A DNA stretch of 64,000 nt from assembly GCF_019801465.1 (NCBI RefSeq), contig NZ_JAHVJA010000002.1, positions 669,415-733,414 of the forward strand. Direction: 5' to 3'. The stretch's first letter is position 1. The number at the start of each line of letters is the position of its first letter. Source of the DNA: Leisingera daeponensis (GTDB lineage Bacteria; Pseudomonadota; Alphaproteobacteria; Rhodobacterales; Rhodobacteraceae). Under the pieces are notes generated by a model. The model did not search any database. It saw nothing but the letters and a program-made list of their open reading frames with translations, and was not told the origin of the DNA. Of this stretch, positions 18,695-27,465 are shown one piece after another. Position numbers and translations under genes: made by a program.

Positions 18695-19201
18695 TCAGTT
18701 TGATTTCCGGCCTGGACGGAACGGCAGCGGCAGCACCGGCACACCTTCCTCAATCAGCTCCCGCGCGTCTTCCAGCTTGGCCTCGCCGTGTATCGCCCGC
18801 TCGGGAGCCTCGCCAAGATGCATCGCCCGCGCTTCCCGGACAAAGTTGCTGCCGACATAGTCGGAATTTTCCTCAACTTTCTTGCGCAGTTCGGCTAGCG
18901 CCTTCTCCACTTCGCCGGACGGGCGGCTCAGCAGGCCCGGCCCCGCTGCGGCGGATGCAAGGGCAGGCACCGGGGCAGGCCGAGGCGCAGAAGCAGTCTG
19001 CGGTTCAGCCTCGCCGACACCGGACACCGCCTTGCGGCCCGGGCGCACCCGCGGCGCCATTATAGCCTTCTTCACCTGCGTGCTGCCGCAGACCGCGCAG
19101 GCGACCATCCCGGCCGCCGCCAGCTTGTCAAAAGCCGCTGCTGACTGGAACCAGCTGTCGAAACTGTGGCCGTCCGCACATTTGAGGCTGTATTGAATCA
19201 T
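18695..19201 (-). CDS. DUF1178 family protein
   Basis: This 168-residue protein begins MIQYSLKCADGHSFDSWFQS and has a zinc-ribbon-like N-terminus with cysteines in LKCADGH and CAVCGS. A variable Ala/Pro linker precedes a conserved C-terminal helix region (EENSDYVGSNFVREARAMHLGEAPERAIHG cut here into its recognisable parts EENSDYVG and FVREARAMH). That pattern is DUF1178. The function is not established. The gene starts 17 bases from a long inverted repeat and leads a short same-strand run with the SDR gene. Confidence 0.88.
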   Translation of the reverse strand: MIQYSLKCADGHSFDSWFQSAAAFDKLAAAGMVACAVCGSTQVKKAIMAPRVRPGRKAVSGVGEAEPQTASAPRPAPVPALASAAAGPGLLSRPSGEVEKALAELRKKVEENSDYVGSNFVREARAMHLGEAPERAIHGEAKLEDARELIEEGVPVLPLPFRPGRKSN

Positions 19202-19217
19202 GCGTTCTCTCTTAGCA

Positions 19218-19244
19218 GGAAAGGCTGATTAAATCTGCCTTTCC
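19218..19244. repeat. 27-base near-perfect palindrome upstream of the DUF1178 gene
   Basis: The arms GGAAAGGC and GCCTTTCC flank a T-T mismatch and an inner GATT/AATC pairing about a single central A. Neither side has a T run, so it is not a classic terminator. It lies between the EcsC-like stop (19280) and the DUF1178 start (19201) and could be an operator, an mRNA-processing hairpin or a weak terminator. Confidence 0.6.
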
Positions 19245-19279
19245 GGTAAGCGCAAGAGGTCTCTGTGCCAACCATGCAG

Positions 19280-20101
19280 CTACCGCGCCGCATCCGCGCG
19301 CTGCAGCCGCTGCCGCAGCCGTGCCGTCAGCTCCTCCTGCGGCACATCCGCGTCCACGGCCAGCCGCCTGAGGCCAAAGTGCACATGCGCCATCTCCCGG
19401 TAATAGCCGGAAAAGACATAGTTCACCGCAGCCCCGGCCACCGCGCCGGCCACCGGCACGGCCTGGGCCGCCAGCTTCTGCCCCAATACCGTGCCCAGTT
19501 TGGGCGCCACCTGCGCTATCAGCTTGTGCAAGCCTCCCGGCAGCCCCAGCCGGACTGAAACGAAGCCCAGATCGGCACCGTCATCGTCCGCCAGCGGGCC
19601 CGCCGCGGAAAACACCTGGATACAGTCGAAGGTCACGCTGTCAGCATCGGGGTCGAATCCTTCAGCGGCGGCAGCGCTCTGGATGGTGCGCAGTAGAAAA
19701 GCGGTGGTGGCCGGGAGCTCGACCAGCGCGCCCGGCAGACCCGCCGCACCGCCCGCGGCCCCCATTGCAGCGCTTACCATCCGGTCGACACCCGGTTTCT
19801 GGTCCGGTACCACGCGGCGCGAGTGGCTGGCGCCCTTCATGGCGATCCGCAGGGCAGTTTCCGTGGCCCCTGTCAGCCCGGCGCGCACCGGTGCGGGCAG
19901 CCGCTCCAGCAGGCTCTCGCCGCTGCCGCCCAGCCGGTTCAAAAGATCCACCCCAAACCCGCCAGCTGCCCGGTAGCGCTGGGCCAGCGCATCCAGCTCG
20001 GCCTCGATCTCCTGCGGGGTGTAGACCCGCGTGTTTGTCAGTACATCCGCCACATGCGTCTCCTCTGCCCAATCCCAATAAAGATCGGCAGCTAAAGGCA
20101 C
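19280..20101 (-). CDS. EcsC family protein
   Basis: This 273-residue protein matches the EcsC family: an N-terminal Trp-rich and helical part, then small-residue-rich helices (AMGAAGGAAGLPGALVELPATT) typical of the family, and a C-terminal conserved segment around YYREMAHVHFGLRRLA. EcsC was named from the Bacillus ABC transporter operon, but its biochemical role is unclear. The predicted start is GTG, four bases after the stop of the upstream acetyltransferase gene, so the two are co-transcribed and probably coupled. Confidence 0.85.
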   Translation of the reverse strand: MPLAADLYWDWAEETHVADVLTNTRVYTPQEIEAELDALAQRYRAAGGFGVDLLNRLGGSGESLLERLPAPVRAGLTGATETALRIAMKGASHSRRVVPDQKPGVDRMVSAAMGAAGGAAGLPGALVELPATTAFLLRTIQSAAAAEGFDPDADSVTFDCIQVFSAAGPLADDDGADLGFVSVRLGLPGGLHKLIAQVAPKLGTVLGQKLAAQAVPVAGAVAGAAVNYVFSGYYREMAHVHFGLRRLAVDADVPQEELTARLRQRLQRADAAR

Positions 20102-20105
20102 ATTT

Positions 20106-20594
20106 TCAAGCCGGCCAGCGGGTCACCTGCCCCTGCACACCGTCCCAGGCGCCGTCCTGCAGCGCCAGCCCCAGAACCCGCTCCGGGTTGGTGGGGGGCG
20201 GCATCTCGACGCCCGTCAACTTGCTGAAACCGAACCGCTGGTAATAAGGCGCATCGCCCACCAGCATCACCCTGGACCAGCCGCTTTCCTCAGCCTTCGC
20301 CAGGCTGTCGCGAATCAAGGAGCCTCCCAGGCCTTCGCCCTGCCGGGTCGGGTGCACCGCCACCGGCCCCAGGAGCAGCGCCCGTGTCCCGCCCACAAGA
20401 ACCGGCCAATAGCGGATCGCTGCGGCCAGAATACCGTCGCTGTCGCGCGCCACCTCGCTCAGGCCTTCGACCGGCGGCACCCCGTCGCGCAGACGGTAGG
20501 ACGACAGCGCCTCGCGCCCGGGCGCAAAGCACAAATCATACAGCGCCTCGACTTCCCACCGGTCGTCCGGCTGCTCTGCCCTCAATTCGATCAC
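20106..20594 (-). CDS. GNAT family N-acetyltransferase (YhbS-like)
   Basis: This 162-residue cytoplasmic acetyltransferase has the acetyl-CoA pyrophosphate loop in VHPTRQGEGLGGSLI (R/Q-x-x-G-x-G/A pattern) near residue 85 and the C-terminal signature VGDAPYYQRFGFSKL near 120. The substrate is unknown. I prefer the GTG giving MIELRAEQPDD, which starts the first strand of the fold and has GGAGG upstream, over an ATG 17 codons earlier. It leads a pair with the EcsC-like gene. Confidence 0.88.
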   Translation of the reverse strand: MIELRAEQPDDRWEVEALYDLCFAPGREALSSYRLRDGVPPVEGLSEVARDSDGILAAAIRYWPVLVGGTRALLLGPVAVHPTRQGEGLGGSLIRDSLAKAEESGWSRVMLVGDAPYYQRFGFSKLTGVEMPPPTNPERVLGLALQDGAWDGVQGQVTRWPA

Positions 20595-20692
20595 GCCGCC
20601 CCTGCCTCCGCATTCTTCCCTGCAGGCTGGCGTTTGGCCTAGCATGAGCGTAAGCCTTGGGCAAACACCTATGATCAGAGCAGGAAACAGAA

Positions 20693-21298
20693 ATGTTCTA
20701 CCGGCCCGAGGACGGCCACGGCCTCCCCCACAATCCGTTCAACGCCATTGTCACGCCGCGCCCGATCGGCTGGATTTCCAGCCGCTCGCCGGACGGGGTG
20801 AACAACCTGGCGCCCTATTCCTTCTTCAACGCGGTGGCCTACACCCCGCCGCAGGTGATGTTTGCCTCCACCAGCAGCAAGCCGGACCAGCAGGGCACCA
20901 AGGATTCGGTCGCCAATATCGAAGCCACCGGTGTATTCTGCGTCAACGTGGTCTCCTACGCGCTGCGCGACGCCATGAACGCCAGTTCCGGCGCGCTGCC
21001 CAAAGACGTGGATGAGTTCGCCCATGCGGGGCTGGAGGCCGCGGACTGCAAAACCATCGCCTGTTCCCGCGTCGCCGCCGCCCCCGCCGCGCTGGAATGC
21101 AAGCTTACCCAAATCGTCACCCTGCCAGGCGAGGCCAACAAAGTTGTGTTCGGCGAAGTGACCGGCGTGCACATGCGTGACGACTGCCTGCGCGACGGCA
21201 CCTTCGACGTCACTGCATTCCAGCCGCTGGCCCGCCTCGGCTACCGCGACTATTCGGTGGTGCGTGATCTGTTTTCCCTGTCCCGCCCCGGAGATTAA
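20693..21298 (+). CDS. Flavin reductase-like, FMN-binding split-barrel protein
   Basis: This 201-residue protein fits the flavin reductase-like family. Signatures include VTPRPIGWISSRSPDGVNNL near residue 20 and APYSFFNAVAYTPPQVMF near 42, which shape the FMN pocket. Members bind FMN non-covalently and either reduce flavin with NAD(P)H or act with a partner oxygenase. No partner oxygenase is adjacent. The next gene follows after eight bases, so the two may be co-transcribed. Confidence 0.92.
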   Translation: MFYRPEDGHGLPHNPFNAIVTPRPIGWISSRSPDGVNNLAPYSFFNAVAYTPPQVMFASTSSKPDQQGTKDSVANIEATGVFCVNVVSYALRDAMNASSGALPKDVDEFAHAGLEAADCKTIACSRVAAAPAALECKLTQIVTLPGEANKVVFGEVTGVHMRDDCLRDGTFDVTAFQPLARLGYRDYSVVRDLFSLSRPGD

Positions 21299-21306
21299 AG
21301 CCTGCC

Positions 21307-21948
21307 ATGCCGCTTCCCGATCCCCGCAAGCGCAACCCGATCACCCTGCCCGACGGCACGTCCCACGCGGGCACCGTGATGCTCAGCCAAGTTCTCAATC
21401 ATCCAAACATCAAGGCGGGCGACTACAGCTATGCCTCCGATTTCGACCCGCCGCAGGACTGGGCGCAGCATCTGGCGCCCTACCTGTTCCCCGGCGCCCG
21501 CGAGCGGCTGGTGATCGGCCGTTTCTGCCAGATCGCCCATGGCGCGCGCTTCATCACCGCCTCCGCCAACCACGCCCAGGACGGGCTCAGCTGCTACCCC
21601 TTCCCGGTGTTCGACCCGGATCAGATGGCCGGCTTCCAGCCCGACACCCGCGACACCATCGTGGGCAATGACGTCTGGATCGGCTACGGCGCGCTGATCC
21701 TGCCCGGCGCCCGCATCGGTGACGGCGCCATCATCGGCGCCGGCGCCGTGGTGCGCGGCACGGTGCCGCCCTATGCCATCGTCACCGGCAATCCCGGCGC
21801 GGTGCAAAGCTACCGCTTCTCCAAGCCCCAGATCGCCCGGCTGCTGGCGCTCAAATGGTGGGACTGGCCCGCAGACCTCATCACCCGCGCCGAACCGGCG
21901 CTCCTGTCCGGCGACCTCGACATGCTCGAAAGCATCGCCCCCGACTGA
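21307..21948 (+). CDS. CatB/Vat-like hexapeptide O-acetyltransferase
   Basis: This 213-residue protein has the left-handed beta-helix of the xenobiotic acetyltransferase family. Hexapeptide repeats run through TIVGNDVWIGYGALILPGA and RIGDGAIIGAGAVVRG (about residues 115-155). The catalytic histidine is likely that in ITASANHAQDG near residue 80. Relatives acetylate chloramphenicol or streptogramins, but many chromosomal members act on unknown sugars. Resistance should not be assumed. It follows the flavin reductase gene closely. Confidence 0.9.
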   Translation: MPLPDPRKRNPITLPDGTSHAGTVMLSQVLNHPNIKAGDYSYASDFDPPQDWAQHLAPYLFPGARERLVIGRFCQIAHGARFITASANHAQDGLSCYPFPVFDPDQMAGFQPDTRDTIVGNDVWIGYGALILPGARIGDGAIIGAGAVVRGTVPPYAIVTGNPGAVQSYRFSKPQIARLLALKWWDWPADLITRAEPALLSGDLDMLESIAPD

Positions 21949-22175
21949 CGGCCTGCCGGGCATTTGCTGGTCCGGAGCCGCCGTCGCCTGAGACCGGACA
22001 GGCACCGCCCGCAGCGGCGGGCCAGCAGAATTGCCGAGGCTCCGCGCCGCCAGGCGTGGATACGGCCATTGTGCTGGCACGGCGCGAGGACCGGTGGCAG
22101 GCACGGATCAGGGGATGGAGGATCCGGGCCAGCGTTTGCTGGTATGGTGAGCCGGAAGCTCCCTATTCAAATCAA
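21949..22175. other. Convergent intergenic region, no gene seen
   Basis: This stretch lies between the acetyltransferase stop and the sulP terminator. Short GC-rich reading frames here are not supported by any family feature. No plus-strand terminator is obvious. Confidence 0.5.
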
Positions 22176-22205
22176 AGGCCCGCGGTTCACCAGAACCGCG
22201 GGCCT
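22176..22205 (-). terminator. Rho-independent terminator after sulP-type gene
   Basis: A perfect 13-bp stem (AGGCCCGCGGTTC / GAACCGCGGGCCT) with a four-base loop. On the minus strand it is followed by TTTGATTTGAAT, as expected for the SulP gene ending at 22227. Confidence 0.85.
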
Positions 22206-22226
22206 CATTGTTCATTATGTCAAAGC

Positions 22227-23870
22227 TCAGTGGCCGCCCAGGATACCGGTCCTGACCGAGTAATCCACCGCGACCTCGTATTCCGGGTCATCGTCGCTAT
22301 CGACCATCAGGTGGCCCGCCTTGGTCAGCAGCTGGTGGCAGTCGCGGCTCAGATGCCGCAGCACCAGCTTCTTGCCTTCAGCCTCGTACTTCGCGGCCAC
22401 CGCCTCGATCGCCTGCAGCGCCGACTGGTCCACCACCCGGCTGCGGGCAAAGTCAACAATCACACGCTCCGGATCGCCGGCCACGTCGAACAGCTCGATA
22501 AAACCGTCAGTGGAGCCGAAAAAAAGCGGGCCTTCGATCTCATAGACCTTGGCCCCCTTGTCCGTCACCGACTCCCGCGTGTTTGCGTGGATGCGGCGGG
22601 CATTATTCCACGCATAGGCCAGCGCCGACACGATCACGCCCACGACCACCGCAACCGCCAGGTCCGACATCACAGTCACAACCGTTACCAGCACGATCAC
22701 GAAGGCATCCATCAGCGGCACCTTGGTCATGATCTTAAGGCTGTTCCACGCAAAGGTGCCGATGACCACCATGAACATCACGCCGACCAGCGCCGCGAGC
22801 GGGATCTGCTCGATCAGCGGCGAGGCCACGACAATGAACAACAGAAGGAAGAGTGCCGCAGCGATGCCCGCGATCCGGGTCCGGCCGCCGGATTTCACAT
22901 TGATCATAGACTGACCGATCATCGCGCAGCCGCCCATGCCGCCGAAGAAGCCGGTCACCACATTGGACGCGCCCTGCGCAATGCACTCCTGGCTGGCACC
23001 GCCGCGCTTGCCGGTAATCTCACCCACCAGGTTCAGCGTCAGCAGGCTCTCGATCAGGCCGATCGCGGCTAAAATCACCGCATAGGGCAGGATGATCCAC
23101 AGCGTCTCCAGCGTGAAGGGCGCCAGCGCGGTCCCGTAAAGCCCCTCGCCGGTTCCGAACGGATTGTGGAACGCCGGGAAACCGCCCTCGATTGAGGCCA
23201 TATCACCAACCCGCGGCACATCCAGCCCCAGTGCGATCACCAAAACCGCAACGATGCCGATGCCCGCCAGCGGCGCCGGGATGATGCTGGTGATCTTGGG
23301 CATGCCCCAGATGATCACCATGGTCAGCGCCACCAGCCCCAGCATCATGTAGAGCGACGCACCGCTCAGCCATTCCGCGCCACCGCTGCCCGGCACCTTG
23401 AACTGCGTCAGCTGCGCCAGGAAGATCACGATGGCGAGGCCGTTTACAAAGCCTAGCATCACCGGATGCGGCACCAGGCGGATGAACTTGCCCCAATGCA
23501 TGACACCGGCGAAAATCTGCAAAATCCCCATCAGCACCACGGTGGCAAACAGGTATTCCACCCCGTGTTCGGCCACCAGCGCCACCATTACCACAGCCAG
23601 CGCGCCCGTGGCGCCGGAGATCATTCCCGGCCGGCCGCCAAACACTGCGGTGATCAGTCCGACCATGAAAGCCGCATAAAGCCCGACCAGCGGATGCACG
23701 CCGGCGACAAAGGCAAAGGCCACCGCCTCCGGCACCAGTGCCAGCGCCACGGTCAAACCTGACAGCAATTCGGTGCGCACGCGGCCAACGGTAAAGCCCT
23801 CGTCCTGCATGATGGAGAGGTTGGGCGGGGAAATCTGCTTGGCCAGCAAAGCCACGGCTGCGCGTCTCAT
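22227..23870 (-). CDS. SulP family inorganic anion transporter with STAS domain
   Basis: This 547-residue inner-membrane protein has about 10-14 hydrophobic segments with the SulP signature near the N-terminus (GLTVALALVPEAVAFAFVAG) and a conserved GGMGGCAMIGQS loop near residue 300. A cytoplasmic STAS domain covers about 440-530 (VDFARSRVVDQSALQAIE). SulP proteins carry sulfate, bicarbonate, chloride or dicarboxylates. The substrate here is not decided, and no carbonic anhydrase gene is adjacent. The exact start is uncertain: neither the first ATG nor an ATG 20 codons later has a clear ribosome site. Confidence 0.92.
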   Translation of the reverse strand: MRRAAVALLAKQISPPNLSIMQDEGFTVGRVRTELLSGLTVALALVPEAVAFAFVAGVHPLVGLYAAFMVGLITAVFGGRPGMISGATGALAVVMVALVAEHGVEYLFATVVLMGILQIFAGVMHWGKFIRLVPHPVMLGFVNGLAIVIFLAQLTQFKVPGSGGAEWLSGASLYMMLGLVALTMVIIWGMPKITSIIPAPLAGIGIVAVLVIALGLDVPRVGDMASIEGGFPAFHNPFGTGEGLYGTALAPFTLETLWIILPYAVILAAIGLIESLLTLNLVGEITGKRGGASQECIAQGASNVVTGFFGGMGGCAMIGQSMINVKSGGRTRIAGIAAALFLLLFIVVASPLIEQIPLAALVGVMFMVVIGTFAWNSLKIMTKVPLMDAFVIVLVTVVTVMSDLAVAVVVGVIVSALAYAWNNARRIHANTRESVTDKGAKVYEIEGPLFFGSTDGFIELFDVAGDPERVIVDFARSRVVDQSALQAIEAVAAKYEAEGKKLVLRHLSRDCHQLLTKAGHLMVDSDDDPEYEVAVDYSVRTGILGGH

Positions 23871-24122
23871 GTCAGGTACCTGTGCTCGGGAGGAGGAGTG
23901 TTCGCTGCCCGCCCCTAGCGGAAAACCGCCAACGGGGCAAGGGCGGCAACCTCGGGCGCACCGTCACAATGCGAAGCCGGCAGCAAGCCCCCACCCTTTG
24001 CACCCGGCCGCTTGAGAAAAACTGCGCGCAGAATGCAACTTCGCTGGAACCGAAACCGGGCATGGGCGTTTGTCCGGTGAGTACTCACGCACGAGCCACC
24101 TACTAACCGAGGAGTGAACGCT
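23871..24122. promoter_or_regulatory. Divergent region sulP / PRC-barrel gene
   Basis: About 250 bases lie between divergent starts. The PRC-barrel side ends in a strong ribosome site, GAGGAG, eight bases before its ATG. No promoter elements can be assigned reliably and no small gene is supported. Confidence 0.45.
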
Positions 24123-25058
24123 ATGAAAAAGCTGCTACTTACCACCGCGATTGCCGCCGTGACAGCCTTCCCCGCGCTTGCGGCCGATGCCAACAGCATG
24201 TTCCGCACCGAAGCCGGACCGCAGGAAATCCACGCATCCGAGTTCATCGGGATGCGGGTCTACCGCGCTGAAGCTGCCGATGCTGAAGAGTATGAAGGCG
24301 TGCAGGACGGGTGGGACGATATTGGTGAGATCAACGATATTGTTCTCAGCCAGGACGGCACAGTTGAAGCCGTGCTCGTCGACATCGGCGGGTTCCTCGG
24401 CATCGGTGAAAACCAGGTTGCGGTGGATATGAACTCAATCAGGTTTGTCGCTGACAGTGCCACCCAAGAGGACGTCTCCGATTTCTTCCTGGTGCTGAAT
24501 GCCCCGCGTGAAGTGCTGGAAGAAGCACCGGCTTACGAAATGTCCGGCGCCCATGACCAGGTCGACGCCGCCGCGGAAGCCGAAGCAAATGTCGAAACCT
24601 CCGCTGAAGAGACAGGTGACGCAGTTGCAGAAGAAACCAGCGAGATGGCTTCGGAAGCGGAAGCTGCAGCCGAGGAAGCCGGTGATACCGTCGCCGAAAC
24701 TGCGGAAACCGCCGAAGCCGAAACCACTGCAGCCATGCAGCCGCGCGCGCCGATTGAGCGCGACGGCTACGTGACCGCGGAAGAAACCGAACTGACCGCG
24801 GAAAAACTGACCGGCGCGGCAGCCTACGATGCCAATGACGAATGGATCGGCGAGGTGTCCGAACTGCTGCTGACCGATGACGGCAAGGTGAAGGCCGCGG
24901 TTATCGATGTCGGCGGCTTCCTTGGCCTGGGCGAGAAACCGGTTGAGCTGGAGCTGTCGAAGATCGACATCCTGCGCGCCGACGACGGCTCGGACCTGCG
25001 CGTCTACGTCTCGATGACCGAAGAAGAGCTGAAGGCGATGCCCGACTACGAGGGCTAA
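24123..25058 (+). CDS. Exported protein with two PRC-barrel domains and an Ala/Glu-rich linker
   Basis: This 311-residue protein starts MKKLLLTTAIAAVTAFPALA, a clear signal peptide. Two PRC-barrel units lie at about residues 55-115 and 230-295. Their matching cores are IGEINDIVLSQDGTVEAVLV and IGEVSELLLTDDGKVKAAVI, each followed by a DIGGFLGIGE or DVGGFLGLGE motif. The linker (about 145-215) is very rich in Ala and Glu and strongly acidic. PRC-barrels occur in RNA-processing and photosynthetic proteins, but the function of exported tandem forms is unknown. The ATG used has GAGGAG upstream; an ATG three codons earlier is less well placed. Confidence 0.88.
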   Translation: MKKLLLTTAIAAVTAFPALAADANSMFRTEAGPQEIHASEFIGMRVYRAEAADAEEYEGVQDGWDDIGEINDIVLSQDGTVEAVLVDIGGFLGIGENQVAVDMNSIRFVADSATQEDVSDFFLVLNAPREVLEEAPAYEMSGAHDQVDAAAEAEANVETSAEETGDAVAEETSEMASEAEAAAEEAGDTVAETAETAEAETTAAMQPRAPIERDGYVTAEETELTAEKLTGAAAYDANDEWIGEVSELLLTDDGKVKAAVIDVGGFLGLGEKPVELELSKIDILRADDGSDLRVYVSMTEEELKAMPDYEG

Positions 25059-25081
25059 ACCCGTCCTAAGCAACACCGGAG

Positions 25082-25112
25082 AACCCGCCGCCTGGCGGGT
25101 TCTTCTGTTTCT
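25082..25112 (+). terminator. Rho-independent terminator after PRC-barrel gene
   Basis: A perfect 9-bp stem (GAACCCGCC / GGCGGGTTC) with a GCCT loop is followed by the T-rich tail TTCTGTTTCT. It lies about 25 bases past the stop. Confidence 0.8.
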
Positions 25113-25328
25113 GCCCCGATCCAGCACAGCAGTGCAGGTCGGCATCACCCGGCCCGTCCAGTCCAGAGTGGTTCCTACCTTCGCAAGCGTTTCCGCCTTT
25201 GCAGCCCCTCTGTTACACGGGAAGCGCAAGGTGATTGCAGGCAAGTCACCCGCTGTTTATCTCCCTGGGCTTGCCAAAAGCTGCCCTGCTTGCGCATATC
25301 CACACCAGCAGCAACAGGAGGACAGGAC
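25113..25328. other. Intergenic region before MTA phosphorylase gene
   Basis: About 215 bases lie between the terminator and the next gene. It contains no supported gene. A strong ribosome site (AGGAGG) lies at its end. Confidence 0.5.
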
Positions 25329-26207
25329 GTGACCAGAGAAACCATGATCGGCGTGATCGGCGGCTCGGGCATCTACGAAATCGACGGGCTGGAAGACGCG
25401 CAATGGGTCTCGGTCGACACACCTTGGGGCGCACCGTCAGACTATATTCTCACCGGTTCCCTTGCCGGTGTGAAGATGGCCTTCCTGCCCCGCCACGGCC
25501 GCGGCCATGTGCATTCCCCCACCGAGGTGCCCTACCGCGCCAATATCGACGCGCTGAAGCGGCTGGGCGTGACCGACGTGTTCTCGGTGTCCGCCTGCGG
25601 ATCGTTCCGGGAAGAAATGGCACCGGGTGATTTTGTCATTGTCGACCAATTCATAGACCGCACCTTCGCGCGAGAGAAAAGCTTCTTCGGCACCGGCTGT
25701 GTCGCCCATGTGAGCGTCGCGCATCCTACCTGCGAGCGGTTGTCGGACGCGGCGGAAGCTGCGGCGCGGGATGCCGGTGTCAAGGTGCACCGCGGCGGCA
25801 CCTACCTGTGCATGGAAGGGCCGCAGTTCTCCTCGATGGCCGAAAGCAAAATGTACCGCGAGCAATGGGGCTGCGATGTGATCGGCATGACCAACATGCC
25901 CGAGGCCAAACTCGCCCGCGAGGCGGAACTGTGCTACGCCTCCGTGGCTATGGTCACCGACTACGACAGCTGGCACCCGGAGCATGGCGCGGTGGAAATA
26001 ACGGATATCATTGCAACTCTTCAGGGCAACTCAGCCAACGCCCGCGAGTTGGTGCGCCGCCTGCCGGGGCTGCTGGGCAAGGACGGGGCAGACTGCCCGC
26101 ATGGCTGCGACAAGGCGCTGGAATATGCCATCATGACCGCTCAGGAAAAACGCGACCCGGCGCTTCTGACCAAGCTGGACGCCGTGGCGGGCCGGGTTCT
26201 GGGCTGA
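25329..26207 (+). CDS. mtnP: S-methyl-5'-thioadenosine phosphorylase
   Basis: It cleaves methylthioadenosine with phosphate to adenine and methylthioribose-1-phosphate in methionine salvage. The 292-residue protein starts TRETMIGVIGGSGIYEIDGL after its initiator. It has the phosphate-binding RHGRGHVHSPTEVPYRANI near residue 58 and the family motif CMEGPQFSSMAES near 165, with NMPEAKLAREAELCY near 190. The GTG start is favoured by AGGAGG about nine bases upstream; an ATG five codons later is possible. The adenine product fits apt, about 1.3 kb downstream on the same strand. Confidence 0.93.
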   Translation: MTRETMIGVIGGSGIYEIDGLEDAQWVSVDTPWGAPSDYILTGSLAGVKMAFLPRHGRGHVHSPTEVPYRANIDALKRLGVTDVFSVSACGSFREEMAPGDFVIVDQFIDRTFAREKSFFGTGCVAHVSVAHPTCERLSDAAEAAARDAGVKVHRGGTYLCMEGPQFSSMAESKMYREQWGCDVIGMTNMPEAKLAREAELCYASVAMVTDYDSWHPEHGAVEITDIIATLQGNSANARELVRRLPGLLGKDGADCPHGCDKALEYAIMTAQEKRDPALLTKLDAVAGRVLG

Positions 26208-26235
26208 CCGGCACCTGCAGGATCTGACATTTAAC

Positions 26236-26264
26236 GGGGCGGCCTATTCGGGGGCGCCCCTTTT
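26236..26264 (+). terminator. Terminator after MTA phosphorylase gene
   Basis: A GGGGCG / CGCCCC stem, which can extend with inner GC pairs, is followed by TTTTCTTT, about 30 bases past the stop. Confidence 0.7.
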
Positions 26265-26330
26265 CTTTGCTGTCCGAAGCACCTTTATCCTATCCGGACA
26301 AGGACTTTTGACCGCCTTGATTTCAAGAGC

Positions 26331-27326
26331 TTGCAGGGATTGGACATTGCCCGTTTTCTTGACTTTTGCGGCATGGTCCTGGAGAACTTCCGCGTTGCCG
26401 CCCAGGTCAAACCCGGTGCGGACGCCGCTTCGCTGCTTACCAACAGCTTGGAGGGGCGGGCCGCGGCGCTGTTTATGGGGCTGGCTGGAATCAGCCTGTC
26501 TCCGGGCCGTCCGGACCGGGCCGCGATGGCCCGCCGCGCAGTGTTTCCGTTCGTGATCGGATTGCTGAACCTTTCGATATTCGAAGCTGATATCCTGCAA
26601 TTCTACGCGCTTTACTTTCTTGTGGCGCTGCCGTTTCTGAAAGTTTCCGGCCGGACGCTGCTATATGCGGCCGCGGGTGTTCTGGCGATTGGAACGGTCA
26701 GCCTCCTTTTGCTGGACTACGAGATGCATTGGAACTGGGTCACCCTTGCCTAAACGGATTTCTGGACGCTCGAAGGGTTTCTCCGTCATTCTTTCGTGAA
26801 AGGCTGGCATCCAGTGTTTCCCTGGGCCGCTTTCCTGCTCCTGGGAATGTGGGCCGGGCGCCGCCAACTCACCAGCCGACGTGTCCAAATCCATCTGGTC
26901 ATTTGGGGCACGGCAGCGGCAATACTGGCCGCACTTCCTGGCATGCTGGTCCAGGACCCCGACCTGGCTGAGCTGATCGGAACCAATGCCATCCCGCCGG
27001 GCTCCTTCTATTTGACTACCGTGTCCGGCAGCGCGCTGGCGGCCACCGGAGTTGTGCTGGCCATCAGCCCGGCTCTGGAAAAAACAGGGCTTGCCGAGTG
27101 GCTGGCAGCGCCGGGCAGGCACTCGCTCAGCCTCTATGCCTTGCATATCCTGTTGGGCATGGGGACGCTGGAAGCCATTGGGCGGCTTGACGGCTCGCTC
27201 AGCCCCACGCAGATTTTCGGCTATTCTCTCGGCTTTTGCGCACTGTCGATGGTGATGGGATGGGTTTGGAACATTTTCGCTAAGCGGGGCCCGCTGGAGG
27301 CTCTGATGCGCTGGAGCACGGATTAG
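26331..27326 (+). pseudogene. Membrane acyltransferase-like gene (DUF418/DUF1624 type) broken by an in-frame stop
   Basis: Two adjoining reading frames in the same phase (26331-26753 and 26796-27326) together give one multi-helix membrane protein of about 330 residues. The plan fits DUF418 or heparan-acetyltransferase-like families: GLDIARFLDFCGMVLENFR at the start, LEGRAAALFMGLAG near residue 40, FADIL-like FEADILQFYALYFL, then HPVFPWAAFLLLGMWAGR and a C-terminal GRHSLSLYALHI. A TAA at 26751-26753 interrupts it, with readable coding (TDFWTLEGFLRHSFVKGWHPV) straight after. No good ATG or GTG start is seen; the first codon used is TTG. It is either a decaying pseudogene or a single-base sequence error. 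Confidence 0.75.
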
Positions 27327-27465
27327 AGCGGAACTTATACGCGGGGTAAGGACAGCCCGCCGGGTGCCCGCTTCCTCTTGCAACAGGGCAACGTATCGTC
27401 CAAACCGCTGCTGGTCCGGCTTTTGCTGGACCTCAACGTTAGTACTACCAACGGGAGCCGAGCCG

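Noticed and set aside
21307..21948. Reading the hexapeptide acetyltransferase as a drug-resistance gene
   Set aside because: The family is broad, and core-genome context gives no support for resistance.
23882..24106. A 74-codon plus-strand frame between sulP and the PRC-barrel gene
   Set aside because: It shows no family feature or ribosome site. The region is better explained as a divergent promoter.
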